This document shows positions 17,895 to 25,582 of a stretch of DNA of 39,982 nucleotides, piece by piece. Source of the DNA: DASZQY01 sp036511595 (GTDB taxonomy: Bacteria > Pseudomonadota > Alphaproteobacteria > Rhizobiales > Kaistiaceae); NCBI GenBank assembly GCA_036511595.1, contig DATCBY010000079.1, positions 1-39,982 of the forward strand, written 5' to 3'. The notes beneath the pieces are model-generated. The model was not told the origin of the DNA. It did not search any database and worked only from the letters and a program-made list of their open reading frames with translations. The first letter of the stretch is position 1. The number at the start of each line of letters is the position of its first letter. A program made the translations under genes and the position numbers.

Positions 17895-18520
17895 GCCACG
17901 CGGTGTTCGCCGGTTACCGGCCGCTGATCGCGATTCTCCGCGGAATCACGCCGCCCGAGGCGGAGGCGGTGCTGGAGGCGCTGATCGGCGCCGGCATCGG
18001 GCTGATCGAGGTACCGCTCAACTCTCCCGATCCGCTGGAGAGTATCGAGAAGATGGTGGCGGCGGCGCGCGGACGGGCGCGTATCGGCGCCGGCACCGTG
18101 CTGGCCGCGGCGGACGTGGTGGCGGTGAAGGCCGCGGGCGGGCAGATGATCGTTTCGCCGAACTTCGACGCCGCGGTGATCGGGGCGACGCGGGCGGCGG
18201 GGCTCGACTCCTATCCTGGCGTGTTCACAGCGACCGAGGCGCTCGGGGCAATTGCCGCCGGCGCTCACGCGCTGAAATTTTTTCCGGGCGATATCCTCGG
18301 ACCCAAGGGCATCAGGGCGATCGCGGCAATCCTGCCGAAGGGACTCCCGCTGCTGGCGGTGGGCGGCGTCGATGCTTCCACCATGGGCGACTACCTGAAG
18401 GCTGGCGTCGACGGCTTCGGCATCGGCATCAGGCTCTACAGACCGGGCCTGTCGGCGGCGGAGGTTGGCACGCGGGCGCGGCAGATGGTGGCGGCGTATG
18501 ACGCGGCAGCGCCGCGCTGA
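17891..18520 (+). CDS. dgoA: 2-dehydro-3-deoxy-6-phosphogalactonate aldolase
   Basis: A 209-residue class I aldolase of the KDPG/KDPGal family, cleaving the DgoK product to pyruvate and glyceraldehyde 3-phosphate. The sequence shows LIAILRGITPPEAEAVLEAL, IEVPLNSPDP with the general-base Glu, GAGTVL, and the Schiff-base Lys in ALKFFPGD. LRGITPPEA and PLNSPDPL are closer to the DgoA branch than to Eda (which usually has TLRTP), and coupling to dgoK (ATGA at 17891-17894) supports this. It could have side activity on KDPG, but a dedicated eda gene probably exists elsewhere. It converges with the cytochrome b561 gene five bases away. Confidence 0.93.
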   Translation: MSHAVFAGYRPLIAILRGITPPEAEAVLEALIGAGIGLIEVPLNSPDPLESIEKMVAAARGRARIGAGTVLAAADVVAVKAAGGQMIVSPNFDAAVIGATRAAGLDSYPGVFTATEALGAIAAGAHALKFFPGDILGPKGIRAIAAILPKGLPLLAVGGVDASTMGDYLKAGVDGFGIGIRLYRPGLSAAEVGTRARQMVAAYDAAAPR

Positions 18521-18525
18521 CGCAG

Positions 18526-19065
18526 CTACGGAGCCGAACCCACGCCCATGCGGTAGAGGACACGGTCGCGCTTGAAGAACTGATGGTAGAGCGCGGCGGC
18601 GACGTGGCCGCAGACTAGCGCGATCAGCAGCAGCGCGGCGGCGTAGTGGACCAGCATCGGCGGGAACTGCCAGAAATCCGGCAGCGCGCCTGACGCATGG
18701 AAGAACAGGATTGGCGCCGCTCCGGACAGCACCAGCAGGCCGATGCCGCTGGCGCCGAGCGCGATGATGACGATGTAGAGCAGGATGCGGACGACAGACT
18801 CGGCCGAGACCTGCCAGCGTGGCATGGCAGAGAGCGGCGCGGGCCGGCGGTCGATGAACCACCAGACGATGCGGAAGAGCGTGAGCAGCAGCACCAGGGT
18901 ACCGAGCGGGATATGAATGCGCAGAAGCGCGCTCTTCACCGCCGGGTCGGCGGTGTTGGCGGCGGACAAGCCCAGCGCCAGCAACGCCAGAATGGCGAGC
19001 GCGGAGAGCCAGTGGATGGCGATAGCGACCGAACCGTAGCGGTTTGCGGAGCTTTTGGCGGACAT
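18526..19065 (-). CDS. Cytochrome b561
   Basis: A 179-residue inner-membrane di-heme b-type cytochrome of the bacterial b561 (CybB) family, thought to pass electrons between quinone and periplasmic or superoxide-related partners. Four membrane helices carry histidines in the expected places: IAIHWLSALA in helix 1, LRIHIPLG in helix 2, MLVHYAAALL in helix 3, and CGHVAAALYHQFFKRD in helix 4. The ATG at 19065 has AAGGGA upstream; an in-frame start at 19131 lies within the promoter and is rejected. It is divergent from a MarR regulator across an AT-rich segment, which suggests control by that regulator. Confidence 0.9.
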   Translation of the reverse strand: MSAKSSANRYGSVAIAIHWLSALAILALLALGLSAANTADPAVKSALLRIHIPLGTLVLLLTLFRIVWWFIDRRPAPLSAMPRWQVSAESVVRILLYIVIIALGASGIGLLVLSGAAPILFFHASGALPDFWQFPPMLVHYAAALLLIALVCGHVAAALYHQFFKRDRVLYRMGVGSAP

Positions 19066-19101
19066 GGCGACATCCCTTGTTCCGGCGTCGACGAGAGCAT
19101 A

Positions 19102-19136
19102 TATATAGCATACGATGCATCTATATAGCAAGCTAT
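19102..19136. promoter_or_regulatory. AT-rich operator region between cytochrome b561 and marR
   Basis: TATATAGCA occurs twice, at 19102-19110 and 19122-19130, spaced 20 bases apart (about two helical turns). TATATAG/CTATATA form an inverted pair around the first repeat, and ATAGC-aa-GCTAT (19125-19136) is a small palindrome. The segment is strikingly AT-rich for this genome and ends four bases before the marR start. It is the natural binding site for the MarR protein controlling both genes. The -10 elements probably overlap it. Confidence 0.6.
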
Positions 19137-19139
19137 GTA

Positions 19140-19598
19140 ATGTCTGAAATCGAATTGTCGATGGGCTATCTCCTGCACTGGGGGGCGCGGGTCATCCGGC
19201 GGCTGGCGGATCGACGGCTGAAGCGCCTCGGGCTTTCCGCCGCGCACCTGCCGATCATCTACGCGCTCGCCGAAAACGAGGCGATGGCGCAGAAGGCTCT
19301 GGCCGCCTACGCCTCGATCGAGCAGCCGACAATGGCGGCGACGCTGACGCGCATGGAGCGCGACAAGCTGATCGAGCGGCGGCCCGACCCCAACGACAAG
19401 CGCAGCTCGCTCTTTTCGCTGACGGCGGCGACGCGGAAGAAGCTGCCGGCGATCTGGCGCACGATCGAAGACCTCAACGACGAGGCGCTCCACGGCCTGC
19501 CGGAAAATCAGCGTCCGCAGTTCCGGCGGCAGCTCAACGCCATCATCGTGGCGATGGAGGCGCGGGTCGCCGCCGACGGCGGCAAGGCCGAGCGCTAG
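19140..19598 (+). CDS. MarR-family transcriptional regulator
   Basis: A 152-residue winged-helix repressor, dimeric in its family, acting on DNA in the cytoplasm. The core shows LSAAHLPIIYALAE, the recognition-helix region SIEQPTMAATLTRMERD and the wing with LIERRPDPNDKRSSLFSLT, which is the typical MarR DxR motif. The ATG at 19140 was chosen; an in-frame start at 19044 would read through the operator region. It is divergent from cytochrome b561 and probably represses both from the AT-rich repeats between them; the ligand is unknown. Its TAG stop shares the palindrome CTAG with the stop of urtE on the other strand. Confidence 0.92.
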   Translation: MSEIELSMGYLLHWGARVIRRLADRRLKRLGLSAAHLPIIYALAENEAMAQKALAAYASIEQPTMAATLTRMERDKLIERRPDPNDKRSSLFSLTAATRKKLPAIWRTIEDLNDEALHGLPENQRPQFRRQLNAIIVAMEARVAADGGKAER

Positions 19599-20299
19599 AC
19601 GGTCAGATGGCGGCGCACGTCGGCGCCGTCCATGTCGGCACTGACGCCGGACAGCACGATCTCGCCGCGATCCATGATGGCGAAGGTGTCGGCGAGCTGA
19701 CGGACGAAATCGAAATACTGCTCGACCAGCAGGATGGCCATGCCGCCCTTGCTCCGCAACCATTCGATGGCACGGCCGATATCCTTGATAATCGAGGGCT
19801 GGATGCCTTCGGTCGGCTCGTCGAGGACAAGCAGCTTCGGGCGCATGACGAGGGCGCGGCCGATGGCGAGCTGCTGCTGCTGGCCGCCGGAGAGATCGCC
19901 GCCGCGACGGCGCAGCATGTCGTGGAGCACCGGGAACAGGTCGAACACGTCGGGAGGAATAGTGCATTCCTCGCGCGGCAGCGGCGCGTAGCCGGTCTCC
20001 AGATTTTCCTTGACGGTCAAGAGCGGGAAGATATCGCGGCCCTGCGGGACGTAGGCGATGCCGAGGCGGGCGCGATCGTGCGGCGCCATGCGGCCGAGCG
20101 GGGTGCCGTTCAGGCTGATCGTGCCGCCGGCGATCGGCTGTTCGCCGACGATGGCGCGCAGGAAGCTGGTCTTGCCGACACCGTTGCGCCCCATGAGGGC
20201 GCTGATCTTGCCGACCTCGGCGGTGAGCGAGACGTGGCGGAGTGCCTGGGCGGCGCCGTAGTACAGATCGACGTTCTGGGCTTCGAGCATCGCGGTCAT
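19595..20299 (-). CDS. urtE: Urea ABC transporter, ATP-binding protein UrtE
   Basis: A 234-residue ATPase of the LivF-like class, one of two nucleotide-binding subunits of the urea importer, on the cytoplasmic face. It has Walker A GRNGVGKTS, signature LSGGQQQQLAIGRAL, Walker B LLVLDEPTEGIQP and the switch in LLVEQY. EGIQPSII after Walker B is characteristic of UrtE. The ATG at 20299 is followed by another at 20290 that gives the MLEAQNVDLYYG opening usual in the family; either could be used. It is the last gene of urtABCDE, and its stop overlaps the marR stop. Confidence 0.95.
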   Translation of the reverse strand: MTAMLEAQNVDLYYGAAQALRHVSLTAEVGKISALMGRNGVGKTSFLRAIVGEQPIAGGTISLNGTPLGRMAPHDRARLGIAYVPQGRDIFPLLTVKENLETGYAPLPREECTIPPDVFDLFPVLHDMLRRRGGDLSGGQQQQLAIGRALVMRPKLLVLDEPTEGIQPSIIKDIGRAIEWLRSKGGMAILLVEQYFDFVRQLADTFAIMDRGEIVLSGVSADMDGADVRRHLTV

Positions 20300-20301
20300 G
20301 G

Positions 20302-21054
20302 TCAACGCCCCAGGTATACTTCGACGACGCGCGGGTCGGCGGAGACGTGGTCGAGCGTACCCTCCGAGATGACGCTGCCTTCGTGGAGCACCGTCACCTT
20401 GACGCCCAGCGCGCGCACGAAGGTCATGTCGTGCTCGACGACGACGACCGACTTCTCACGGGCGATGCCCTTGAGCAGTTCGGCCGTCGCCTCGGTTTCG
20501 GCGTCGGTCATGCCGGCGGCGGGCTCGTCGACGAGCAGCAACTTGGGCTCCTGCGCCAGCAGCATGCCGATCTCCAGCCACTGCTTCTGGCCGTGGCTGA
20601 GATAGCGGGCGAGCACGTTGCGGCGGTCCTTGAGGCGGATGATCTCGAGAAGTTCGTCGATGCGCTCCGCTTCGGCGGGTGCCGTGCTGGCGAACAGGGC
20701 GTGGAAGGGCTGGCGACCGCCGGCCAGCGCCAGCTCGAGGTTGACGGCGACGGTGTGGCTCTCGAAGACGGTGGGCTTCTGAAACTTGCGGCCGATGCCG
20801 AGTTGCGCGATCGCCGCCTCGTCGAGCCTGGCGAGGTTGACGTTGCCGTCGAAATAGACTTCGCCGGAGTCGGCCTTGGTCTTGCCGGTGACGACGTCCA
20901 TCATCGTGGTCTTGCCGGCGCCGTTCGGGCCGATGATGGCGCGCATCTCGCCCTTCTGGACGACCAGCGAGAGATCGTTCAGCGCGCGGAAGCCATCGAA
21001 AGAGACAGTGACGCCATCGAGATAGAGCAACGTGTCGGCGGCTTTTTCGATCAT
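20302..21054 (-). CDS. urtD: Urea ABC transporter, ATP-binding protein UrtD
   Basis: A 250-residue LivG-like ATPase and partner of UrtE. It shows Walker A GPNGAGKTT, LGIGRKFQKPTVFE (typical of UrtD), signature LSHGQKQWLEIGMLL with His in place of the usual second Gly, which is normal for this family, Walker B LLLVDEPAAGMTD and the switch VVVEHDM. The ATG at 21054 lies inside the end of urtC, whose stop is at 21059; an upstream in-frame start at 21114 would add arginine-rich sequence read from urtC and is rejected. Confidence 0.95.
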   Translation of the reverse strand: MIEKAADTLLYLDGVTVSFDGFRALNDLSLVVQKGEMRAIIGPNGAGKTTMMDVVTGKTKADSGEVYFDGNVNLARLDEAAIAQLGIGRKFQKPTVFESHTVAVNLELALAGGRQPFHALFASTAPAEAERIDELLEIIRLKDRRNVLARYLSHGQKQWLEIGMLLAQEPKLLLVDEPAAGMTDAETEATAELLKGIAREKSVVVVEHDMTFVRALGVKVTVLHEGSVISEGTLDHVSADPRVVEVYLGR

Positions 21055-21058
21055 CGCC

Positions 21059-22264
21059 CTACTCCGCGGCGGCGGGATCGGGCGCCGGCGACGGCGGCAG
21101 ATCCTCGCGCGCATCGACGGTCAGCCCGGCTGCATTGGGCGTCCGGGCTGCGGCCCTGGACGGCTTAGCGCGGCGTTCGCGGAGGAGGTCCGCGAGCGTT
21201 CCAACGATCCCCTTTGGCAGGAACAGGGTCACGGCGATGAAAAGACCACCGAGCAGGAACAGCCAATACGGGGCAAGGGCGCCGGTAGTGAAATAGCTTT
21301 TGGCGAAGTTGACGAGGATCGCGCCGACGATCGGACCGATCAGTGTGGCGCGGCCACCGACCGCCACCCAGACCACCACCTCGATCGAATTGGCGGGAGC
21401 GAATTCGCTGGGGTTGATGATGCCGACCTGGGGCACGTAAAGCGCGCCGGCGACGCCCGCCATGAAAGCGGAGAGAACGAAAACGACGAGCTTGTAGTTC
21501 TCGACGCGGTAGCCGAGGAAGCGCGTGCGGCTTTCGGCGTCGCGGATCCCGACCAGCACCTTGCCGAACTTGGAGGCGATGACGCCGCGGCTGATGAGCA
21601 GGCCCAGCGCCAGCGCGAAAGCCGACGAGAAGAACAAAGCGCCGCGCGTGGTGTCGGACTGCACGTTGAAGCCGAGGATATCCTTGAAATCGGTAAGGCC
21701 GTTGTTGCCGCCGAAGCCCATATCGTTGCGGAAGAAGGCGAGCAGCAGTGCGTAGGTCATTGCCTGGGTGATGATCGACAGGTAGACGCCGGTGACGCGG
21801 CTGCGGAAGGCGAACCAGCCGAAGACGAAAGCGAGCAGGCCCGGCACGATCAGCACCATGGGCGCGGCGAACCAGAAATGGTTCACGCCGTACCAGTACC
21901 AGGGCAGCTTGCTCCAGTTGATGAACACCATGAAGTCGGGAAGGATCGGATCGCCGTAGACGCCGCGGGTGCCGATCTGGCGCATGAGGTACATGCCCAT
22001 GACGTAGCCGCCCAGCGCGAAGAAGGCGCCGTGCCCCAGCGAGAGGATGCCGCCGTAGCCCCAGATCAGGCCGACGGCCAGCGCCAGCAGCGCATACGTC
22101 AGATATTTGCCGACCAGCGGCACGACATAGCTCGGGACATGGAGCGCGCTGGATTCCGGCGTGTAGAGATTGAGCCACGGCACGACGACGCCGACGGCGA
22201 GGATCAAGAACAGGGCGAGGATCGTGTCCGGCTCGATGCCGCGGAAGAGAAAGCGGCCGATCAT
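21059..22264 (-). CDS. urtC: Urea ABC transporter, permease UrtC
   Basis: A 401-residue inner-membrane permease of the LivM class with about ten hydrophobic segments. The conserved cytoplasmic-loop region is seen in FRSRVTGVYLSIITQAMTYA, and NNGLTDFKDILGF follows; the late WVAVGGRATLIGPIVGA is the usual LivM/UrtC motif. The C-terminus (about 365-401) is a hydrophilic Pro/Ala-rich tail. The start overlaps the urtB stop in ATGA (22261-22264), indicating coupled translation with its partner permease. Confidence 0.95.
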   Translation of the reverse strand: MIGRFLFRGIEPDTILALFLILAVGVVVPWLNLYTPESSALHVPSYVVPLVGKYLTYALLALAVGLIWGYGGILSLGHGAFFALGGYVMGMYLMRQIGTRGVYGDPILPDFMVFINWSKLPWYWYGVNHFWFAAPMVLIVPGLLAFVFGWFAFRSRVTGVYLSIITQAMTYALLLAFFRNDMGFGGNNGLTDFKDILGFNVQSDTTRGALFFSSAFALALGLLISRGVIASKFGKVLVGIRDAESRTRFLGYRVENYKLVVFVLSAFMAGVAGALYVPQVGIINPSEFAPANSIEVVVWVAVGGRATLIGPIVGAILVNFAKSYFTTGALAPYWLFLLGGLFIAVTLFLPKGIVGTLADLLRERRAKPSRAAARTPNAAGLTVDAREDLPPSPAPDPAAAE

Positions 22265-23874
22265 GCTTCCACCGCCCTCCCCTTGAGGGCGAACAGGCCG
22301 CGCGGGCGCTTCTGGATGAAGAGGATGATGAAGACGAGCACGACGATCTTGCCGAGCACGGCGCCGGCGACGGGTTCAAGGAACTTGTTGGCGACGCCCA
22401 GCGACAGCGCTGCGATGAGCGTGCCCCACAGATTGCCGACGCCGCCGAAGACGACGACCATGAAACTGTCGATGATGTAGGACTGGCCGAGGTTCGGGCT
22501 GACGTTGTCGATCTGCGACAGCGCCACCCCGGCGATGCCGGCGATGCCGGAGCCGAGGCCGAAGGTCAGCGCATCGACCCACGGCGTGCGGATGCCCATG
22601 GCGCTCGCCATGGCGCGGTTCTGGGTGACGGCGCGCATCTGCAGGCCAAAACGCGTGAAGCGCAGCACCACAAGCAGCAGGACGAACACGGCCGCGGCGA
22701 AGACGATGATCCACATGCGGTTGTAGGTGATCGTCAGGTTGCCGAGATCGAAGGCGCCGGACATCCACGACGGATTGCCGACCTCGCGGTTGTTCGGCCC
22801 GAAGATCGTGCGCACCGCCTGCTGCAGGATGAGCGAGACGCCCCAGGTGGCGAGCAGCGTTTCGAGCGGCCGGCCGTAGAGAAAACGGATGATGCCGCGC
22901 TCGATAACGACGCCGACGGCGCCCGAAACCAGGAAAGCGAGCGGTAACGCGATGGCGAGCGACCAGTCGAACAGCCCCGGCGCCTGCTCGCGGATCGTCT
23001 CCTGCACGACGAAGGTGGTGTAGGCGCCGAGCATCACCATCTCGCCATGCGCCATGTTGATGACGCCCATGACGCCAAAGGTGATGGCGAGGCCGATGGC
23101 GGCGAGCAGCAGGACGGAGCCGAGCGACAGGCTGTAGTAGAGGTTCTGGACGTTGTCCCAGATGGCAAGCTCGCCCTTGATGTTGGCGGCGGCGGTGCCG
23201 GCGGCGGCGCGCACGGCGGGCGAAGCGTCGCTTTTCAGTTCGGTGAGGATCGCGAGGGCGTCCTTGTCGCCGCGATTCTGGATGACCTGGACCGCCGCGA
23301 CGCGGTCGGTCTCGGCGGCCTTGGGATCGGCAAGCGCGGCGGAGGCGGCCGCCTGCTGCATGACAAGCTTGATCCTGGGGTCGGTTTCCTTGGCGAGCGC
23401 CGCCTGCAGGGCGGGCAGCGCGCTTGCCTGACGGGCCTTGAAGACGGCGTCGGCGGCGGACAGCCGAACGGCGGGATCGGGCGACAGCAGCGTCAGCGCG
23501 CCCATGGCGGCGTCGATGCTGCCGCGAATCTTGTTGTTGAGGCGGATGCTCTTGGTTTCCGCCGGCGCCGGGCCGGCAATAGGCTTGCCGGTGGTCGGGT
23601 CGAGCAGGCTGCCGTCCGCGGCCTTGATGAAGACGGCCTTGGTGGCAGGATCGAAGACGAGCCTTTCGTCCTGCAACGCCTTGATGACTGCGGCCGTCTG
23701 CGGATCGCCGCTCGCCGCGACGGCGCTCAACGCAGCTTCAGTCGCCGGGAATGTGCCCTCCGCGAAACCGGGCAGTGCGTCGGCAAGGGAACCCGCTCGG
23801 GCACCGGCAAGCGCGACCGTCAGAAGGATTAAGGCTACGAGGAGGGAGGCAAGAAAATCGCGAAGCGTACGCAT
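22261..23874 (-). CDS. urtB: Urea ABC transporter, permease UrtB
   Basis: A 537-residue inner-membrane permease of the LivH class. After an N-terminal hydrophobic signal/anchor (about residues 8-25) comes a periplasmic alpha-helical region of about 220 residues (Ala-rich, HEAT-like). This extension distinguishes UrtB from LivH. The membrane core follows, with INMAHGEMVMLGAYTTF and the late VVVFGGVGNLWGTLIAA. The ATG at 23874 was chosen because it starts the signal-like segment; the ribosome site is weak. It is separated from urtA by a hairpin with a T-tract that may reduce read-through. Confidence 0.95.
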   Translation of the reverse strand: MRTLRDFLASLLVALILLTVALAGARAGSLADALPGFAEGTFPATEAALSAVAASGDPQTAAVIKALQDERLVFDPATKAVFIKAADGSLLDPTTGKPIAGPAPAETKSIRLNNKIRGSIDAAMGALTLLSPDPAVRLSAADAVFKARQASALPALQAALAKETDPRIKLVMQQAAASAALADPKAAETDRVAAVQVIQNRGDKDALAILTELKSDASPAVRAAAGTAAANIKGELAIWDNVQNLYYSLSLGSVLLLAAIGLAITFGVMGVINMAHGEMVMLGAYTTFVVQETIREQAPGLFDWSLAIALPLAFLVSGAVGVVIERGIIRFLYGRPLETLLATWGVSLILQQAVRTIFGPNNREVGNPSWMSGAFDLGNLTITYNRMWIIVFAAAVFVLLLVVLRFTRFGLQMRAVTQNRAMASAMGIRTPWVDALTFGLGSGIAGIAGVALSQIDNVSPNLGQSYIIDSFMVVVFGGVGNLWGTLIAALSLGVANKFLEPVAGAVLGKIVVLVFIILFIQKRPRGLFALKGRAVEA

Positions 23875-23895
23875 CAATCGATCCAGCTTCGGAGG

Positions 23896-23923
23896 AAAAG
23901 GAGGCGGCGCAGACGCCGCCTCC
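23896..23923 (-). terminator. Hairpin between urtA and urtB, likely partial terminator/attenuator
   Basis: In the direction of transcription GGAGGCGGCG pairs perfectly (10 bp) with CGCCGCCTCC around a TCTG loop, followed by TTTT. It lies 21 bases after the urtA stop and 22 before the urtB start. Such hairpins after binding-protein genes usually let urtA be made in excess over the membrane subunits, by partial termination or by protecting the urtA mRNA end. Confidence 0.7.
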
Positions 23924-23944
23924 CCATGGCAGGCTCGCGAAGTG

Positions 23945-25240
23945 CTAGGAACTGCCGCCACACGCCTTCTTGACGGTGTCGTAGTTGCCGCACTTCAGCT
24001 TGACCCAATCGGAGGTCAGGTCCTTCGACTCCGGCAGGTAGGGCGACCAGGGCGAACCCGGGACCAGATCCTTCGTCTGCCACACCACGTCGAACTGGCC
24101 GTCGGCACGGACTTCGCCGATATAGACGGGCTTGGTGATGTGGTGGTTGGGGAGCATCTCGGAGACGCCGCCGGTGAGGTTCGGCGCCGTGATGCCCGGC
24201 AGCGCTTCGATGACCTTGTCGGGATCGGTTGTGCCGGCCTTCTCCACCGCCTTCACCCACATGTTGAAGCCGATGTAGTGGGCTTCCATCGGGTCGTTGG
24301 TGGTGCGGGTGTCCTTGCCGGTGAACTTATGCCAGGCGGCAATGAACGCCTTGTTTTCCGGGGTGTCGATCGACTCGAAGTAGTTCCACGCGGCCAGATG
24401 GCCGACGAGCGGCTTGGCGTCGAGGCCGGCGAGCTCTTCTTCGCCGACCGAGAACGCCACGACTGGGATGTCGGTCGCCTTGAGGCCGGCGTTGCCGAGT
24501 TCCTTGTAGAACGGAACGTTGGCGTCGCCGTTGATGGTCGAAACCACCGCGGTCTTCTTGCCGGCCGAGCCGAATGCCTTGATGGCGGCGACTTCGGTCT
24601 GCCAATCGGAGAAGCCGAACGGCGTGTAGTTGACCTTGATGTCCTCAGGCGCGACGCCCTTGGAGATCAGGTAGGCCTGGAGGATCTTGTTGGTGGTGCG
24701 CGGGTAAACGTAGTCGGTGCCTTCCAGTACCCAGCGCTTCACCGCACCGCCTTCGTCGCTCATCAGGTAGTCGACGGCGGGGATGGCCTGCTGGTTCGGC
24801 GCGGCGCCGGTGTAGAAGACATTCCGCTCGCTCTCCTGGCCTTCGTACTGGACCGGATAAAAGAGGATCGAGTTCAGCTCCTTGAAGACAGGCAGGACGG
24901 ACTTCCGCGAGGAAGACGTCCAGCAGCCGAAGACCACCGAGACCTTGTCCTGGCTGATCAGTTCGCGCGCCTTTTCGGCGAAGAGAGGCCAGTTGGACGC
25001 CGGATCGACGACGACCGCCTCGAGCTTCTTGCCGAGCAGGCCGCCCTTGGCGTTCTGCTGGTCAATGAGCATGAGCATGACGTCTTTCAGCGTCGTCTCG
25101 GAAATTGCCATCGTGCCCGACAGCGAATGCAGAATGCCGATCTTGATCGTGTCGTCGGCAGCGGACGCGGGCGCGGCCATCGGGGCCGCGAGCGCGGTCG
25201 CGACGGCCAATGCGCCAGCGACCTTACGAAGTGACACCAT
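23945..25240 (-). CDS. urtA: Urea ABC transporter, substrate-binding protein UrtA
   Basis: A 431-residue periplasmic binding protein with a signal peptide (residues 1 to about 27, cleavage near ASA-AD). The mature protein starts TIKIGILHSLSGTMAISE, and VFGCWTSSSRKSVLPVF with LFYPVQYEGQE are hallmarks of UrtA rather than of the general leucine-binding proteins. The length is normal. The ATG at 25240 has AGGGGGAA about seven bases upstream; an in-frame start at 25426 runs through the promoter and is rejected. It heads urtABCDE and has a sigma-54 promoter upstream, fitting nitrogen control. Confidence 0.96.
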   Translation of the reverse strand: MVSLRKVAGALAVATALAAPMAAPASAADDTIKIGILHSLSGTMAISETTLKDVMLMLIDQQNAKGGLLGKKLEAVVVDPASNWPLFAEKARELISQDKVSVVFGCWTSSSRKSVLPVFKELNSILFYPVQYEGQESERNVFYTGAAPNQQAIPAVDYLMSDEGGAVKRWVLEGTDYVYPRTTNKILQAYLISKGVAPEDIKVNYTPFGFSDWQTEVAAIKAFGSAGKKTAVVSTINGDANVPFYKELGNAGLKATDIPVVAFSVGEEELAGLDAKPLVGHLAAWNYFESIDTPENKAFIAAWHKFTGKDTRTTNDPMEAHYIGFNMWVKAVEKAGTTDPDKVIEALPGITAPNLTGGVSEMLPNHHITKPVYIGEVRADGQFDVVWQTKDLVPGSPWSPYLPESKDLTSDWVKLKCGNYDTVKKACGGSS

Positions 25241-25294
25241 TTGTATTCCCCCTGTTGAAACGGACGTCGTGGGAGGGACGCCATCGCGCCTTTT

Positions 25295-25310
25295 CGCAAG
25301 GGGTATGCCA
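25295..25310 (-). promoter_or_regulatory. Sigma-54 (RpoN) promoter of urtABCDE
   Basis: On the minus strand the sequence TGGCATACCCCTTGCG matches the -24/-12 consensus TGGCACGNNNNTTGCW, with the invariant GG and GC separated by exactly ten bases. It lies 55 bases upstream of the urtA ATG and would start transcription near 25284. This fits urea uptake under NtrC/RpoN control during nitrogen shortage. Confidence 0.75.
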
Positions 25311-25356
25311 GACGGGCCGACGCTGAGATTCTTGGCGGGCGACGGGGATGCCGCAG

Positions 25357-25383
25357 TGCAATGCCGTTTGTTTTGGCAGTGCA
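25357..25383. promoter_or_regulatory. NtrC-like palindrome upstream of the urtA sigma-54 promoter
   Basis: TGCAATGCC and GGCAGTGCA form a 9-bp inverted repeat with one mismatch around a nine-base T-rich spacer. The outer TGCA...TGCA arms resemble NtrC sites (TGCACC...GGTGCA). The centre is about 85 bases upstream of the predicted start of urtA transcription, a normal enhancer distance. Binding by NtrC is inferred. Confidence 0.5.
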
Positions 25384-25582
25384 GCAGAAATTGCTGGCTA
25401 AGAATTAAGCGAGTCCGGAATTTCATCGAGGTTGCGAGGTGATCGTGGCACCCCGGGCGATGCTTGTGACGCCAGTCACTCCCTGCTTGCCTCTTGCATC
25501 GCCGTGACTTTACCGTGTCACCGGGTCTCCCTACACTCGGCGCTCATTGGCAAATTGGCCGGATGTCAGCGGAGTTGGGCGC

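Noticed and set aside
17891..18520. Calling the aldolase eda (KDPG aldolase)
   Set aside because: Start-stop coupling to dgoK and the motif variants favour the KDPGal aldolase DgoA; dual activity is left open.
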